Origin: Haloechinothrix alba
GTDB taxonomy: Bacteria; Actinomycetota; Actinomycetes; Mycobacteriales; Pseudonocardiaceae
Direction: 5' to 3'
NCBI RefSeq assembly: GCF_900188115.1
Contig: NZ_FZNW01000005.1
Span: 62,001 to 126,000, forward strand
DNA: 64,000 nucleotides
In this document: piece by piece, positions 51,117 to 59,612 of the stretch
Position numbering within the stretch: the stretch's first letter is position 1
How the letters are laid out: every line of letters starts with the position of its first letter
Position numbers and translations under genes: made by a program
The notes under the pieces: generated by a model
Databases searched by the model: none
The model's input: the letters and a program-made list of their open reading frames with translations, nothing else
Told to the model about the DNA's origin: nothing

Positions 51117-51500
51117 GTGCCATTCCCTTCACTCGGCCGATCCCGCGGCCGCAACAAGAACCCGACGGACAGCGACGACCGGAGTCAGGCAGCGCCGACG
51201 ACCGACGACGAGCGAGTGACCGACCACGAACTGGAGGGTTACATCGCGGCACTGGCCGGGGACCCGGCCGGCCACGACGATGCGACACCGTTCCGTGACG
51301 CCGAGGAACCGGCCACCGATCCCGGGCTGCACATGCGTGACGCACCGCCGATGCAGCTGCGGCTGGCCCCGGCGGCCACCGCACAACTGGCCGCTATCGC
51401 AGGCGAGCGCGGAGTGTCAGCGGAGACCCTTGTCCGCGGATGGGTACTGGATCGGTTGTCCTGGGAGTCGTACGGAGCCACCGGCACGCCACAGCGGTAG
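51117..51500 (+). CDS. Small protein with ribbon-helix-helix-like C-terminus
   Basis: A 127-residue protein. The N-terminal half is polar and low-complexity (GRSRGRNKNPTDSDDRSQAAPTTDDERVTDHELEGYIAAL). The end, MQLRLAPAATAQLAAIAGERGVSAETLVRGWVLDRLSWE, has the beta-alpha-alpha pattern of CopG/ribbon-helix-helix antitoxin-type domains. It may be a DNA-binding regulator. The GTG start is supported by the leaderless promoter. It is convergent with the cold-shock gene. Confidence 0.7.
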   Translation: MPFPSLGRSRGRNKNPTDSDDRSQAAPTTDDERVTDHELEGYIAALAGDPAGHDDATPFRDAEEPATDPGLHMRDAPPMQLRLAPAATAQLAAIAGERGVSAETLVRGWVLDRLSWESYGATGTPQR

Positions 51501-51526
51501 TCCGGCGAAAACCCCCTGAAACAGGT

Positions 51527-51560
51527 TCAGCCCCCGGAGGAATGATCCACCGGGGGCTGA
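51527..51560. terminator. Bidirectional terminator hairpin
   Basis: An 11-bp GC-rich stem, TCAGCCCCCGG (51527-51537) with CCGGGGGCTGA (51550-51560), sits between the small regulator-like gene and the convergent cold-shock gene, 26 and 23 nt from their stops. On the minus side a second small fold and GGGTTTT follow, giving a U-run for the cold-shock transcript. Confidence 0.75.
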
Positions 51561-51583
51561 GCAGTCTGGGTCGACGCGCCGCG

Positions 51584-51787
51584 TCAGAGAGCGCGAACCT
51601 TCTGGGCCTGCGGGCCCTTCTGGCTCTGGCCTACCTCGAACTCCACACGCTGATTCTCCTCGAGGGTCCGGAACCCCCGACCCTCGATCTCCGAGTAGTG
51701 CACAAAGACGTCACCCTCGGCGTCGTCCTGCGCGATGAAGCCGAAACCCTTCTCGGCGTTGAACCACTTCACAGTGCCTTGCGCCAC
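51584..51787 (-). CDS. cspA: Cold-shock protein (CspA family)
   Basis: A 67-residue OB-fold protein: [15 protein letters not shown] is RNP1 (KGFGFI) and DVFVHYSEI is RNP2 (VFVHY). The C-terminus [20 protein letters not shown] is typical of actinobacterial CspA. It acts as an RNA chaperone. The start is GTG with GAGGAGT about 7 nt upstream. The long upstream gap (51788-52147) probably includes its 5' leader and a Crp-type site. Confidence 0.97.
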   Translation of the reverse strand: MAQGTVKWFNAEKGFGFIAQDDAEGDVFVHYSEIEGRGFRTLEENQRVEFEVGQSQKGPQAQKVRAL

Positions 51788-52015
51788 CGCTTTACTCCTC
51801 GTTACACATCCGTTTCAAGTGCCGCGAACGGCACCCGGGCCGTCCCGGACGGTTCCAACGAGTCGAGCACGTGCACGCTCAGCACACAATCGGCCCGCGT
51901 CAGAAGTTCCGCGAGCGTGCGAACACGAACACGCAAAACGACGGCCCGACACCAGCCTACCCCGAACCCTCGTCCCCGGAACCCCGCACCACGATATCGG
52001 TCGCGCTACAGCGAA

Positions 52016-52031
52016 TGTGATATACATCACA
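52016..52031. promoter_or_regulatory. Perfect Crp/GlxR-type binding site
   Basis: TGTGA-TATACA-TCACA is an exact match to the Crp consensus TGTGA-N6-TCACA. It lies in the shared region between the cold-shock gene (start 51787) and the thioesterase gene (start about 52148). TAGTAT (52040-52045) downstream on the plus strand could be a -10 box, which would place the Crp site over the -35 region. Confidence 0.7.
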
Positions 52032-52147
52032 CTCATTTGTAGTATGTCACTTCTCTTGCCGCAGTGCTGTGCGTCCTGCTAAACGCCAGCCGTGCGGTTG
52101 GCCACCTCGGCTACGTATACGCCGTCCGCGTCGTTAGCGTGGAGCGC

Positions 52148-52729
52148 GTGCATAACGTTCAGCAGTGGCCCCCCGTCAAGGCCGAACCTCCCCAGGTGCA
52201 CCCGAAGGCACCCGAGCCAGGCGCGGAGCTCACCTCGCACTACAGCGAGTGCTTCGGCTGCGGTGAGGACCAGCCGGGCGGGCTACACATATCATCGACC
52301 ATCGGCGCCGAGCACGTCGTACATTCGTCGTTCACCGTATCGGCCGAGCACCAGGGCGCGCCCGGCCTCGCCCACGGCGGCCTACTGTCCTGTGCTTTCG
52401 ACGAGGCCCTGGGGACCGTCGTCGGGCAGCTGCTCCGCAAGCCCGCGGTGACCGGCAAGCTGGAGACCGACTTCCGCATGCCGGTGCCCGTCGGCTCCAC
52501 GCTGCACATCACAGCCGAACTGGACGGAACGGCCGGCCGGAAGGTCTACGCGAGCGCGCGCGGCCACCTAGACGCTCCGGACGGCCCGGTGGCTGTGGAG
52601 GCCCGCGCACTGTTCGTCGTGGTCGACCTGGACCACTTCACCGAGCACGGCGACCGCGACGCGCTGAAGAAGTTCCGGGACAGCGCCCGCGAGCCGGCGC
52701 GCTCCGACCGCTGGGACATCAACCCCTGA
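52148..52729 (+). CDS. PaaI-family hotdog thioesterase
   Basis: About 193 residues. The hotdog domain shows ECFGCGEDQPGGLH at its entry and HQGAPGLAHGGLLSCAFDEALGTVVGQLL, with the H-G-G loop and the catalytic Asp/Glu helix. KLETDFRMPVPVGSTLHITAEL and a final VEARALFVVVD complete the sheet. It would hydrolyse acyl-CoA thioesters. GTG 52148 is chosen because TAGCGT (52135-52140) lies 7 nt upstream as a -10 box for leaderless expression; GTG 52139 is the alternative. It is convergent with pknG, separated by a 55-bp repeat. Confidence 0.88.
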   Translation: MHNVQQWPPVKAEPPQVHPKAPEPGAELTSHYSECFGCGEDQPGGLHISSTIGAEHVVHSSFTVSAEHQGAPGLAHGGLLSCAFDEALGTVVGQLLRKPAVTGKLETDFRMPVPVGSTLHITAELDGTAGRKVYASARGHLDAPDGPVAVEARALFVVVDLDHFTEHGDRDALKKFRDSAREPARSDRWDINP

Positions 52730-52777
52730 CCGGTCCTGCGGTCAGCACGCCGTAGCGGCTCGCCGAGTCGCGGGTTC

Positions 52778-52832
52778 GGGAGCCCAAGGTGACATCGGTT
52801 CCATAGAAGGAGCCCGATGTCACATTCGGCTC
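52778..52832. repeat. 55-bp palindromic element, copy 2
   Basis: It matches about 47 of 55 bases of the copy at 17077-17131 and is more symmetrical. The left arm GGAGCCCAAGGTGACATCGG pairs, with a few mismatches, with the right arm CCGATGTCACATTCGGCTCC. It lies between the convergent thioesterase and pknG genes. The better-preserved stem suggests a transcription terminator role. Confidence 0.75.
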
Positions 52833-52851
52833 CACACCGCACGGGATGAGG

Positions 52852-55272
52852 CTAGGTCAGGGTGCGGGGGCGGATGTCGTTGGCGCGGTCGACGAGGTCG
52901 ATGCGTTCGTCGCTGGTGCCCGCGAGCCTGGCCAGCCAGCGGTAGCAGCGCTCGAGACCGAAGCGGACGTCCCGTTCGGACAGTCCGCTGCCGAGAACCT
53001 CGCCGTGGGCCCACACGGTGTCGTGCGCGTGTGCCGGCTCGATACGCTGCCACTCCTGCATCCACCCGTACGTCGCCTCGAGCAGATCGGCCGATGCCCA
53101 CGCGCGGCGCTCGGCGTCCAGGTCGAGCCCCTCCAGCCGCCGCGACGCCGCCACCAGCTCGTGCGCGGTGACGACCGGCTGCTGCCGACCGGCGGGCGGC
53201 ACGGACGCGGTGATCCGCACCGCGTTGATCTGGGCGTCGACGTGGTGGCTGGAGGACCGGGGGATGGCGTCCAGCGTCTCGACCGCGATATCGCGCCCGC
53301 CTTGCGCCAGGTACACCCGTGCCAGGCCGAACGCGGCGCTCACGTAGCTGCGGTCGGTGCGCCACACCTGCTCGTAGAAACGCGCGGCGGCGAAGTAGTC
53401 GCCGAGCAGCTCCGCGCAGGCTGCCAGCGCCAGCTTCGGCGCGAGCTCACCCGGGACGTCGTTGTAGGCGGCGTCGAAGGCCGTCCTGGCAAGCTTCGGC
53501 CTGCCGGCGACCAGCTCGATCATTCCCCGGTACCACTCGATACGCCAGTCGTGCGGCATGCCGGCCTTGACCGCCAGGTACTGCGCGGCCTGCAGCTGCC
53601 TGCGTGCCTCGTCGAGTTCGTCCAGCTCGATACGTGCCCGCACCACGCGCAGGCGCACCTCGATCGAGTCCTGCGGCGCCCTCGCCAGCGCCTCGATCAC
53701 CTCGCGGGGCTCCGAGGTCGTCGTCGACGCGAGCAGGCTCGCGGCGACATCGTCGGTGTGCACCAGCGGCGAGGGCAGGCCTGCGACCACATCGTGCGGC
53801 TCGGGTGCGGGAACCCGCACCGCACCGCGGCGACCCGGGGTGCGGTCCGGCACCACCGAGTGCACCCCGAACGTCCTGTTCTCCGCTCCGAACACTGTGG
53901 ACGATCCGGGACGCTCCTCACCGGTTCCCAGTGCCATGACCTCCCGCAGCACCCCGGTGAGCTGGTCGGCCATCTCCTCGGCGGAGGCGAAGCGCCGGTC
54001 CGGGTCCGCGTGGGTCGCCCGCTTCAGGAACCGGTAGTAGGAGTCGAACAGCTGGAAGAGCGGGACGTTCTCCTGCGGCGGGAGCGTCGTCTTGTACTTG
54101 GTGGTGTACCCGGAGAACTCGAAGGACAGCACCGCGAGCGTGCGGCCGACGGTGAACAGGTCCGACTGCACGCTCGCGCCACGGGTGCCCAGCTCCGGAG
54201 CGCTGTACCCCGAGGTGAAGAACAGCGGGCTGGTGTAGTCGTCCATGTGCCGCACCGCGCCCAGATCGATCAGCTTGAGCTGCTCGTTGGTCTGGATGAC
54301 GTTGTCCGGCTTGAGGTCGCAGTACAGCAACCCCTTGTTGTGCAGGTACCCCAGCGCCGGCAGGATCTCCAGCCCGTATGCGATGACCTGCCCGATCGGC
54401 ATGCTCTCCGGCCGCCCGGCCGCGCGGTGCCTCGCGAGCGCCAGCTGGCGCAGGGACTGCCCGCCGACGTACTCCATCACGATGTAGCCCACCGAATGGC
54501 CGGTACGCGGGTCCTCGTGTTTGACGAAGTTGTAGATCTTGACGATGTTCGGGTGCTCGACCTCGGCCAGGAAGCGGGTCTCGTTGACCGCCGCCTCCGT
54601 CGCCGTCGCATCGCCGGTGTCGATCAGCCCTTTGAGCACCACCCACCGGTCGTTGACGTTGCGGTCGGTGGCCAGGTAGATCCACCCGAGCCCGCCGTAG
54701 GCGAGCGCGCCGAGCACCTCGTACTGCCCGCCGACCACCTCGTTCGGTCGCAGGCGCGGGGTGAAGGAGTACGCGGCACCGCAGTTGGCACAGGTGCCCT
54801 CGGTGGGGCCCGGCTCCCCGTCGCTACCGCGCCCCACCTTCGCGTCGCAACGCGCGCAGTAACGCTTGTGCTCGGCGACGACAGGATCGTCCAGCACGGC
54901 CGACGAGGGGTCCCGGTACGGCACGGGCGGCACCTCGACGAGCCCAGCCCCCAGCGCGCCCCTGCGGGAGCGCCGCGACCCGCGCGAGGACGACCGCCGC
55001 GAGCCACGCGGGAACGTCTCGCCGCCGGTGCCCTGCGACCCCGATCGGGAGTCCGAGCGCGGCCCCGACCCCCTGCCGGAGTCCGACCGGGAGTCCGATC
55101 CGGAGCCCGGCTCGGAGTCACTGTCGCCGGGTTGCTCCAGCACGCTGTCCGGGCCCGGCTCGGGCAGCGCGGGCTCGCGTGCTGCCGACTCGCCGGAGGG
55201 GCGCACCACCCGCGTCTCCGGTCGCTCGGTGAACAGCGCGCTGGTCAGGTCCTGCTCGTCCGGTCCACTCAT
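52852..55272 (-). CDS. pknG: Serine/threonine protein kinase PknG
   Basis: An 806-residue protein. The N-terminus (about 1-110) is Ser/Gly/Arg-rich and disordered. A rubredoxin-like zinc site follows with YCARCDAK and TCANCGAAYSF (about 135-165). The kinase domain (about 180-450) has the GALAYGGLGWIYLA glycine loop, VLKG Lys, LLYCDLKPDNVI in place of the HRD loop and LIDLGAVRH in place of DFG, both typical of PknG. A TPR domain follows (about 520-806). In mycobacteria and corynebacteria PknG phosphorylates OdhI/GarA to tune the 2-oxoglutarate node. It overlaps glnH by ATGA. Confidence 0.97.
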   Translation of the reverse strand: MSGPDEQDLTSALFTERPETRVVRPSGESAAREPALPEPGPDSVLEQPGDSDSEPGSGSDSRSDSGRGSGPRSDSRSGSQGTGGETFPRGSRRSSSRGSRRSRRGALGAGLVEVPPVPYRDPSSAVLDDPVVAEHKRYCARCDAKVGRGSDGEPGPTEGTCANCGAAYSFTPRLRPNEVVGGQYEVLGALAYGGLGWIYLATDRNVNDRWVVLKGLIDTGDATATEAAVNETRFLAEVEHPNIVKIYNFVKHEDPRTGHSVGYIVMEYVGGQSLRQLALARHRAAGRPESMPIGQVIAYGLEILPALGYLHNKGLLYCDLKPDNVIQTNEQLKLIDLGAVRHMDDYTSPLFFTSGYSAPELGTRGASVQSDLFTVGRTLAVLSFEFSGYTTKYKTTLPPQENVPLFQLFDSYYRFLKRATHADPDRRFASAEEMADQLTGVLREVMALGTGEERPGSSTVFGAENRTFGVHSVVPDRTPGRRGAVRVPAPEPHDVVAGLPSPLVHTDDVAASLLASTTTSEPREVIEALARAPQDSIEVRLRVVRARIELDELDEARRQLQAAQYLAVKAGMPHDWRIEWYRGMIELVAGRPKLARTAFDAAYNDVPGELAPKLALAACAELLGDYFAAARFYEQVWRTDRSYVSAAFGLARVYLAQGGRDIAVETLDAIPRSSSHHVDAQINAVRITASVPPAGRQQPVVTAHELVAASRRLEGLDLDAERRAWASADLLEATYGWMQEWQRIEPAHAHDTVWAHGEVLGSGLSERDVRFGLERCYRWLARLAGTSDERIDLVDRANDIRPRTLT

Positions 55273-56255
55273 CGATACCTCGCCTCCGGTGGGCTCGCGC
55301 CGCCGAGCACCGGTTCGATCCACCTGTCGTAGAGCTCGTCCCACCGGTCGTCGCGCACGTCCTCCAGCACGGCGTTGACGTACCGGACCATGTCCTCGTC
55401 TCCCGGTGGGATACCGATGGCGTACGGCTCCTCTGTGAACGGCTCACCCACCACCTCGGTGGTCGGGTCCTGCTCAGCCATGCCGGCCAGGATGGTGTCG
55501 TCGGTGGACACCGCCTCCACCTGTCGCTGCTGCAGCATGACAAGGCAGTCCGACCAGTTCGGCACCGACACCGGTTCCGGAGCCGCCTCGGCGATGTTGC
55601 GCAGCGACGTCGATCCTTCCGCGGCACACACCCGTTGACCGGCGAGGTCGTCGAGTCCGGTCACGTCGGAGGCTTTCGGCACGAGGACCCGCTGGCCGGC
55701 CTCGAAGTACACGCTGGAGAACTCGATGTTCTCCCGGCGCGCGCAGTTGACCGTCATCGTCCGCACGACGATGTCCACATCGCCCTCCCGCAGTGCGGGA
55801 ATGCGCTCCGCTGACGTGATCGTGTGGAACCGTACCCGGTCACGGTCACCGAGTACGGCGCCTGCGATCTCACGCGCGATATCGATGTCGAAGCCCTCGA
55901 GCTGCCCGGTCGCGGGGTTGTGGAACCCGAACAGGAAGGTGTTCTGGTCGACGCCCGCGACCAGGTGGCCGCGGTCGCGGATCTTGGCCATCGTCGAGCC
56001 CTCCGGGATCTCCGTCCCGTCCGGCTCCAGGCTCGCCGTGGCGTCGCAGTCGTCGTCGACGGCCTCACCGCCCTCTTCGGGCGGTGCCCCGCCGACACCC
56101 GCGGGTTGCGGTCGTTCCGCGACGACCTGCCCGCTCAGCTCCCGCGGCTCTCCCGCGGGCACGCACGCGGCCATGGCCAGGCCGAGCACCGGCAGCAACG
56201 CGATCAGCCGGTGTCGCAGGTGACCCCTCGCGTGCCGCTCGGCCCCCGGGGTCAT
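55269..56255 (-). CDS. glnH: Glutamine-binding lipoprotein GlnH of the PknG system
   Basis: A 328-residue periplasmic-type binding protein. The lipobox LAMAAC follows a hydrophobic stretch (about residues 10-30). The SBP_bac_3 domain reads STMAKIRDRGHLVAGVDQNTFLFGFHNPATGQLEGFDIDIAREIAGAV, then ERIPALREGDVDIVVRTMTVN, AEGSTSLRNI and EEPYAIGIPPGDEDMVRYVNAVL. In mycobacteria GlnH senses Asp/Glu outside the cell and signals through GlnX to PknG. Overlaps of 4 nt at both ends (ATGA) show tight coupling. Confidence 0.95.
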   Translation of the reverse strand: MTPGAERHARGHLRHRLIALLPVLGLAMAACVPAGEPRELSGQVVAERPQPAGVGGAPPEEGGEAVDDDCDATASLEPDGTEIPEGSTMAKIRDRGHLVAGVDQNTFLFGFHNPATGQLEGFDIDIAREIAGAVLGDRDRVRFHTITSAERIPALREGDVDIVVRTMTVNCARRENIEFSSVYFEAGQRVLVPKASDVTGLDDLAGQRVCAAEGSTSLRNIAEAAPEPVSVPNWSDCLVMLQQRQVEAVSTDDTILAGMAEQDPTTEVVGEPFTEEPYAIGIPPGDEDMVRYVNAVLEDVRDDRWDELYDRWIEPVLGGASPPEARYR

Positions 56256-57649
56256 CGATACTCCCTCAACCGTTCCCCGACCCCGACCGTGATGCCCAGT
56301 GCCGCGACGACGCTGAGGACTGCCAGGCCCTGCGGGAGCGCGTGCAGCGCACGGGATGCGGTCGTGGTGCTGTCCACGAAGTCCTGCCTCCCCTCGGCGA
56401 TGGCCTGGCTGAGGTTGTCGTCGAGCGCGTGGAACGCCTGCGCGGCCCCCTCGTCGTCCCCGCTGATCGCGAGCTCCACCGCCGCGCCGTAGTCACCCTC
56501 GTCGCTGTGCTCGCGGATCCGCTCGTCGGCACGACGCCAGCTCTCGGAGTTCTCGATCGCCTCGTTCACCAGCTCCTCCGCCGGGCCACCGGCTGCCTGC
56601 TCACGCACCTCCCCGAGCAGCCCGCCCGCGCCGTCCGAACCCCCCAGTTGCCGGGACAGCTTGCTGAACCCCTCGGTATGCCGGTCCCCGTCCCCGCGCG
56701 CCACAAGCGACATCGTCTGGTCCGCCCTGGCCTGCAGTGCCACGATCCGCGTGCTGACCAGCCGGTCGGCCTGCTCGGTGCCGTCCCGCTGCCCGGAACC
56801 CACCTGCACCCCGTGCACGACCAGCGCGACCGACGTCCACAGCAGACCCACGAGTACCGCCACGGTCGCCACAACCAGGCCGGGGTTGAGCACCCGGTTC
56901 GTCCGGCGTCGCAGGTAGCGCTGCGTGGCGAGCAGCGCGGCAACCAGCCCCAGCGCGAGCAACGCGGTGAAGACGGGAACCGAGCGCGCATCCCGCTGCT
57001 GCTCGGCGAGGCGGTCGGTCTCGAGCTCGTAGAGCTCCTCCGCCGCAGGCAGTATCGCCGAGCGCATCAGCTCCGAGGCCTCCTGCAGGTAGGAAGCCCC
57101 CACAGGGAACCCTTGCCGGTCGTTGGCGCGGGCGGTCTCGACCAGCCCTGTGTAGACCGGCAGCTGCTGGCCGATGATGTCGACCTGCTCGGCGGCGGCC
57201 GGAACATCCTGCGCGGAGGCCGATGCCTTGGCCAGTGACGCCCCGGCCTGGGCGATGCTGTCCTCGTAGCGTTCGCGCAGCCGTTCCGTCTCGGACTCCT
57301 CGGCCAGGAGGGCAGCGGCCGCGGTGGCCTCGGCGTCCGACAGTGCGCTGTAGACACGCTGGGCCTCGGCGGTCACCGGCTCACGATGCTCGAGCAACCC
57401 GTCGACGGCGTCCTTCTTGCCCTGCGCCATGACCGTGCTGACCAGCCCGACCAGCAGGGTCAACGTGACCAGGCCGGCGGCGATCATCGACAACCTGCCC
57501 GGTGTCCGCGCGGCCGAGACGGTCAGGCGGCGGAACGCCTGCTGCGCCAGCTCGACCAAGCCACTGATCCACGCGCGGTACCCCGGGGTGCGCGTGGGCT
57601 CCCCGGATCCGTCGGCGTCGGTGTTCCAGCTTCCCCCGGGGGTTGTCAT
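56252..57649 (-). CDS. glnX: Transmembrane signal transducer GlnX
   Basis: A 465-residue protein with four membrane helices: MIAAGLVTLTLLVGLVSTVMA, VFTALLALGLVAALLA, PGLVVATVAVLVGLLWTSVALVV and LPQGLAVLSVVAALGITVGVG. Two extracytoplasmic helical sensor segments lie between them (about 75-215 and 280-430). No enzyme domain. Gene order glnX-glnH-pknG equals mycobacterial Rv0412c-Rv0411c-Rv0410c. GAAGGA lies 7 nt before the ATG. Confidence 0.92.
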   Translation of the reverse strand: MTTPGGSWNTDADGSGEPTRTPGYRAWISGLVELAQQAFRRLTVSAARTPGRLSMIAAGLVTLTLLVGLVSTVMAQGKKDAVDGLLEHREPVTAEAQRVYSALSDAEATAAAALLAEESETERLRERYEDSIAQAGASLAKASASAQDVPAAAEQVDIIGQQLPVYTGLVETARANDRQGFPVGASYLQEASELMRSAILPAAEELYELETDRLAEQQRDARSVPVFTALLALGLVAALLATQRYLRRRTNRVLNPGLVVATVAVLVGLLWTSVALVVHGVQVGSGQRDGTEQADRLVSTRIVALQARADQTMSLVARGDGDRHTEGFSKLSRQLGGSDGAGGLLGEVREQAAGGPAEELVNEAIENSESWRRADERIREHSDEGDYGAAVELAISGDDEGAAQAFHALDDNLSQAIAEGRQDFVDSTTTASRALHALPQGLAVLSVVAALGITVGVGERLREYR

Positions 57650-57816
57650 CGGCCCATCCTTCGCACCTTCCCACTCCGTACACGCCGTCGAATCCGGGCA
57701 CGCCTGTGATCATCCCCCATCACGGTGCTGCCCGGCGCGTGCCCCGGCGGCGATGCGGTCGGCGAAGCCTAGCAAGATGCACCAGTCCCCTGCCGGCGCC
57801 CGCGCACGAGCACCGG

Positions 57817-58098
57817 TCACGAGCGTACGAGACGCGCGATGGCGTCGCTTGCTTCCTTCACCTTCTCGTCGGCATCGGTTCCGCCCTCGGAGACGGCCTG
57901 CGCGACGCAGTGCTTGAGGTGCTCGTCGAGGAGCTCGAGAGACACCGATCGCAGTGCCTTGGTCGCCGCGGAGACCTGTGTCAGCACGTCGATGCAGTAC
58001 TCGTCGTTCTCGATCATCCGCGCCAGCCCCCGGATCTGACCCTCGACCCGGTGGAGCCGCTTGATGTGCCTGTCCTTGTCGTGCGTGTATCCCTGCAT
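57817..58098 (-). CDS. csoR: CsoR-type copper-sensing repressor
   Basis: A 93-residue four-helix protein without a classical DNA-binding fold. The Cu(I) ligands of CsoR are present: Cys in DEYCIDVLTQ, and His and Cys in EHLKHCVAQAV (C-x-H-x3-C pattern). The N-terminus DKDRHIKRLHRVEGQIRGLARMI is diagnostic. It represses copper export genes until Cu(I) binds. GGGAG lies 8 nt before the ATG. No copper ATPase is adjacent; cutA lies 90 nt upstream on the same strand. Confidence 0.93.
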   Translation of the reverse strand: MQGYTHDKDRHIKRLHRVEGQIRGLARMIENDEYCIDVLTQVSAATKALRSVSLELLDEHLKHCVAQAVSEGGTDADEKVKEASDAIARLVRS

Positions 58099-58187
58099 CA
58101 CCGCGCTCCCGTGGTCCCGTGCGGCCAACGCGATCAGGATACCCTCCAGGGGTTCCTCACGCGCGACCGTCGCGCCTGCGGGTGCTC

Positions 58188-58547
58188 TCACGCACGGGTC
58201 TCGGTGACCACCCAGGACAGGTACTCGGCGCTGCCACCGGTGATCGGGGTGGCGATGATCTCCGGAACGTCGTAGTCGTGCAGCTCGGTGAGACGGTCCG
58301 TCAGGGCCTCGACCCTGTCGGACGCCGTCTTGATGTCCACACGCCACTCGGTGTCGGTCTGTACCTCGCCCTCCCAGCGGTAGACGCTGGTGATCGGCCC
58401 GACCACCTGGGCGCACGCACCCAGCTTCGCCTCGATCGCTGCTGCGGCGAGCCGCTGGGCGGCCTCCTCGGAGTCCGTTGTCGACGACACGATCACTTGC
58501 TCCGCGGCCCGCGCCGGGGCCTGCTCGAAGGATTGGTCTGACGGCAT
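58188..58547 (-). CDS. cutA: Divalent-cation tolerance protein CutA
   Basis: A 119-residue protein: VIVSSTTDSEEAAQRLAAAAIEAKLGACAQVVGPITSVYRWEGEVQTDTEWRVDIKTASDRVEALTDRLTELHDYDVPEIIATPITGG is a full CutA1 trimer fold. Role in metal tolerance is known by name only; many CutA proteins are signalling-like. It is probably co-transcribed with csoR. Confidence 0.95.
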   Translation of the reverse strand: MPSDQSFEQAPARAAEQVIVSSTTDSEEAAQRLAAAAIEAKLGACAQVVGPITSVYRWEGEVQTDTEWRVDIKTASDRVEALTDRLTELHDYDVPEIIATPITGGSAEYLSWVVTETRA

Positions 58548-58615
58548 GGCTCCAGCGTAACCGTGCGCTGGGCGCGCCTCGAAGCGCGCGGGGGTCGGCC
58601 GGACCGATCGACCGG

Positions 58616-59512
58616 CTACCCGACCTTGCCCTTACCGGACGCCTTGGACTTCTTGCCCCGGATCGCTGCCGGGGCACTGTCCGCCACCCGTGCCTCGTAG
58701 CTCGCCCGCTCCTGCGAGCTCGCCGCTTCGGCCATCAACCTGTCCACCCCGATCCTGCGCACCAGCCAGTCGCCGAAACGGCGCGGCATCAGGTAGCTCA
58801 GCCTGCTGACCGGCCCGATGGATGCGGGCACGAACACGTCGAACCGGGGATGCTGCAACGCCCCCACGATCGCCTCCGCCACGTCCTCCGGCTGCACCGG
58901 AGGGAACCCGGCCGTGTTCTTCAAGCCGGAGGAGAGCTCGGTACGCACGATGCCGGGCATCACGCAGGAGACGTCGATGCCGTCGTCGGCCACCTCGAGC
59001 CGCAACGACTCGGAGAAGCCGACCACCCCGAACTTCGTCGCCGAGTAGGTCGCCGCGCTCGGCACCGGGGTCTTACCGGCCGCGGACGCGATGTTGACGA
59101 TGTGTCCCCCGCCGCGTTGCTTCATGCGCCGCACGGCTTCCTTGCTGCCGTGGATCACCGCGTGCAGGTTGATGGCCAGCTGGTTCGTCGTGGTGCGGTC
59201 GGTCTCCTCGCCGATCGGACCGATCGGCATGATGCCCGCGTTGTTGATCAACACGTCGATCGGTCCCAGCTCGGACTCGACCCGGTCGAGAAACGCGGTG
59301 TACGCCTCGGTGTCGGTCACGTCCAGCGCCACCCCGAGGGAGGGCGTGCGCAGGCTCGCGGCGGTCTGCTCGGCGAGCTCCGCATCGAGGTCACCGATCG
59401 CCACGCGGGCGCCCTGTCCGGCGAGCATGCTCGCCGTGGCCGCTCCGATCCCCCGGGCACCACCGGTGATCGCGATCGTCCGTCCTACCAGCGAGCGGGG
59501 TTGGCGAGCCAT
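58616..59512 (-). CDS. Short-chain dehydrogenase/reductase
   Basis: A 298-residue SDR. The cofactor loop is TIAITGGARGIGAATASML, the acidic strand end GDLDAEL favours NAD, and NNAG plus Ser and YSATK form the catalytic set. A Lys/Gly-rich tail (KKSKASGKGKVG) follows the fold. The C-terminal PRRFGDWLVRRIGVDRLM resembles mycobacterial SDRs of lipid or sterol metabolism. AGGAGG lies 6-7 nt before the ATG. A KstR-like site lies 47 bp upstream. Confidence 0.92.
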   Translation of the reverse strand: MARQPRSLVGRTIAITGGARGIGAATASMLAGQGARVAIGDLDAELAEQTAASLRTPSLGVALDVTDTEAYTAFLDRVESELGPIDVLINNAGIMPIGPIGEETDRTTTNQLAINLHAVIHGSKEAVRRMKQRGGGHIVNIASAAGKTPVPSAATYSATKFGVVGFSESLRLEVADDGIDVSCVMPGIVRTELSSGLKNTAGFPPVQPEDVAEAIVGALQHPRFDVFVPASIGPVSRLSYLMPRRFGDWLVRRIGVDRLMAEAASSQERASYEARVADSAPAAIRGKKSKASGKGKVG

Positions 59513-59558
59513 GTCGGATCCTCCTGATACCTCGTGATGCGGGTGAGACCACACGATG

Positions 59559-59570
59559 AGAACGTGTTCT
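59559..59570. promoter_or_regulatory. KstR-like palindrome upstream of the SDR gene
   Basis: AGAAC-GT-GTTCT is perfect. Read on the minus strand it is TAGAACACGTTCTC, one base from the KstR pattern T-N2-AAC-N2-GTT-N2-A. TACTGT just upstream on that strand may be the -10 box, so binding would block initiation of the SDR gene. Confidence 0.5.
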
Positions 59571-59612
59571 ACAGTATGGCGTCCCTCCCGATCAGGCAAG
59601 TGGCGAGCTTTC

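Noticed and set aside
52846-55332. Plus-strand frame of 828 codons opposite pknG
   Set aside because: It is the antisense shadow of pknG; the translation is Arg/Gly/Val/His-rich with no domain, while the minus strand encodes a complete kinase.
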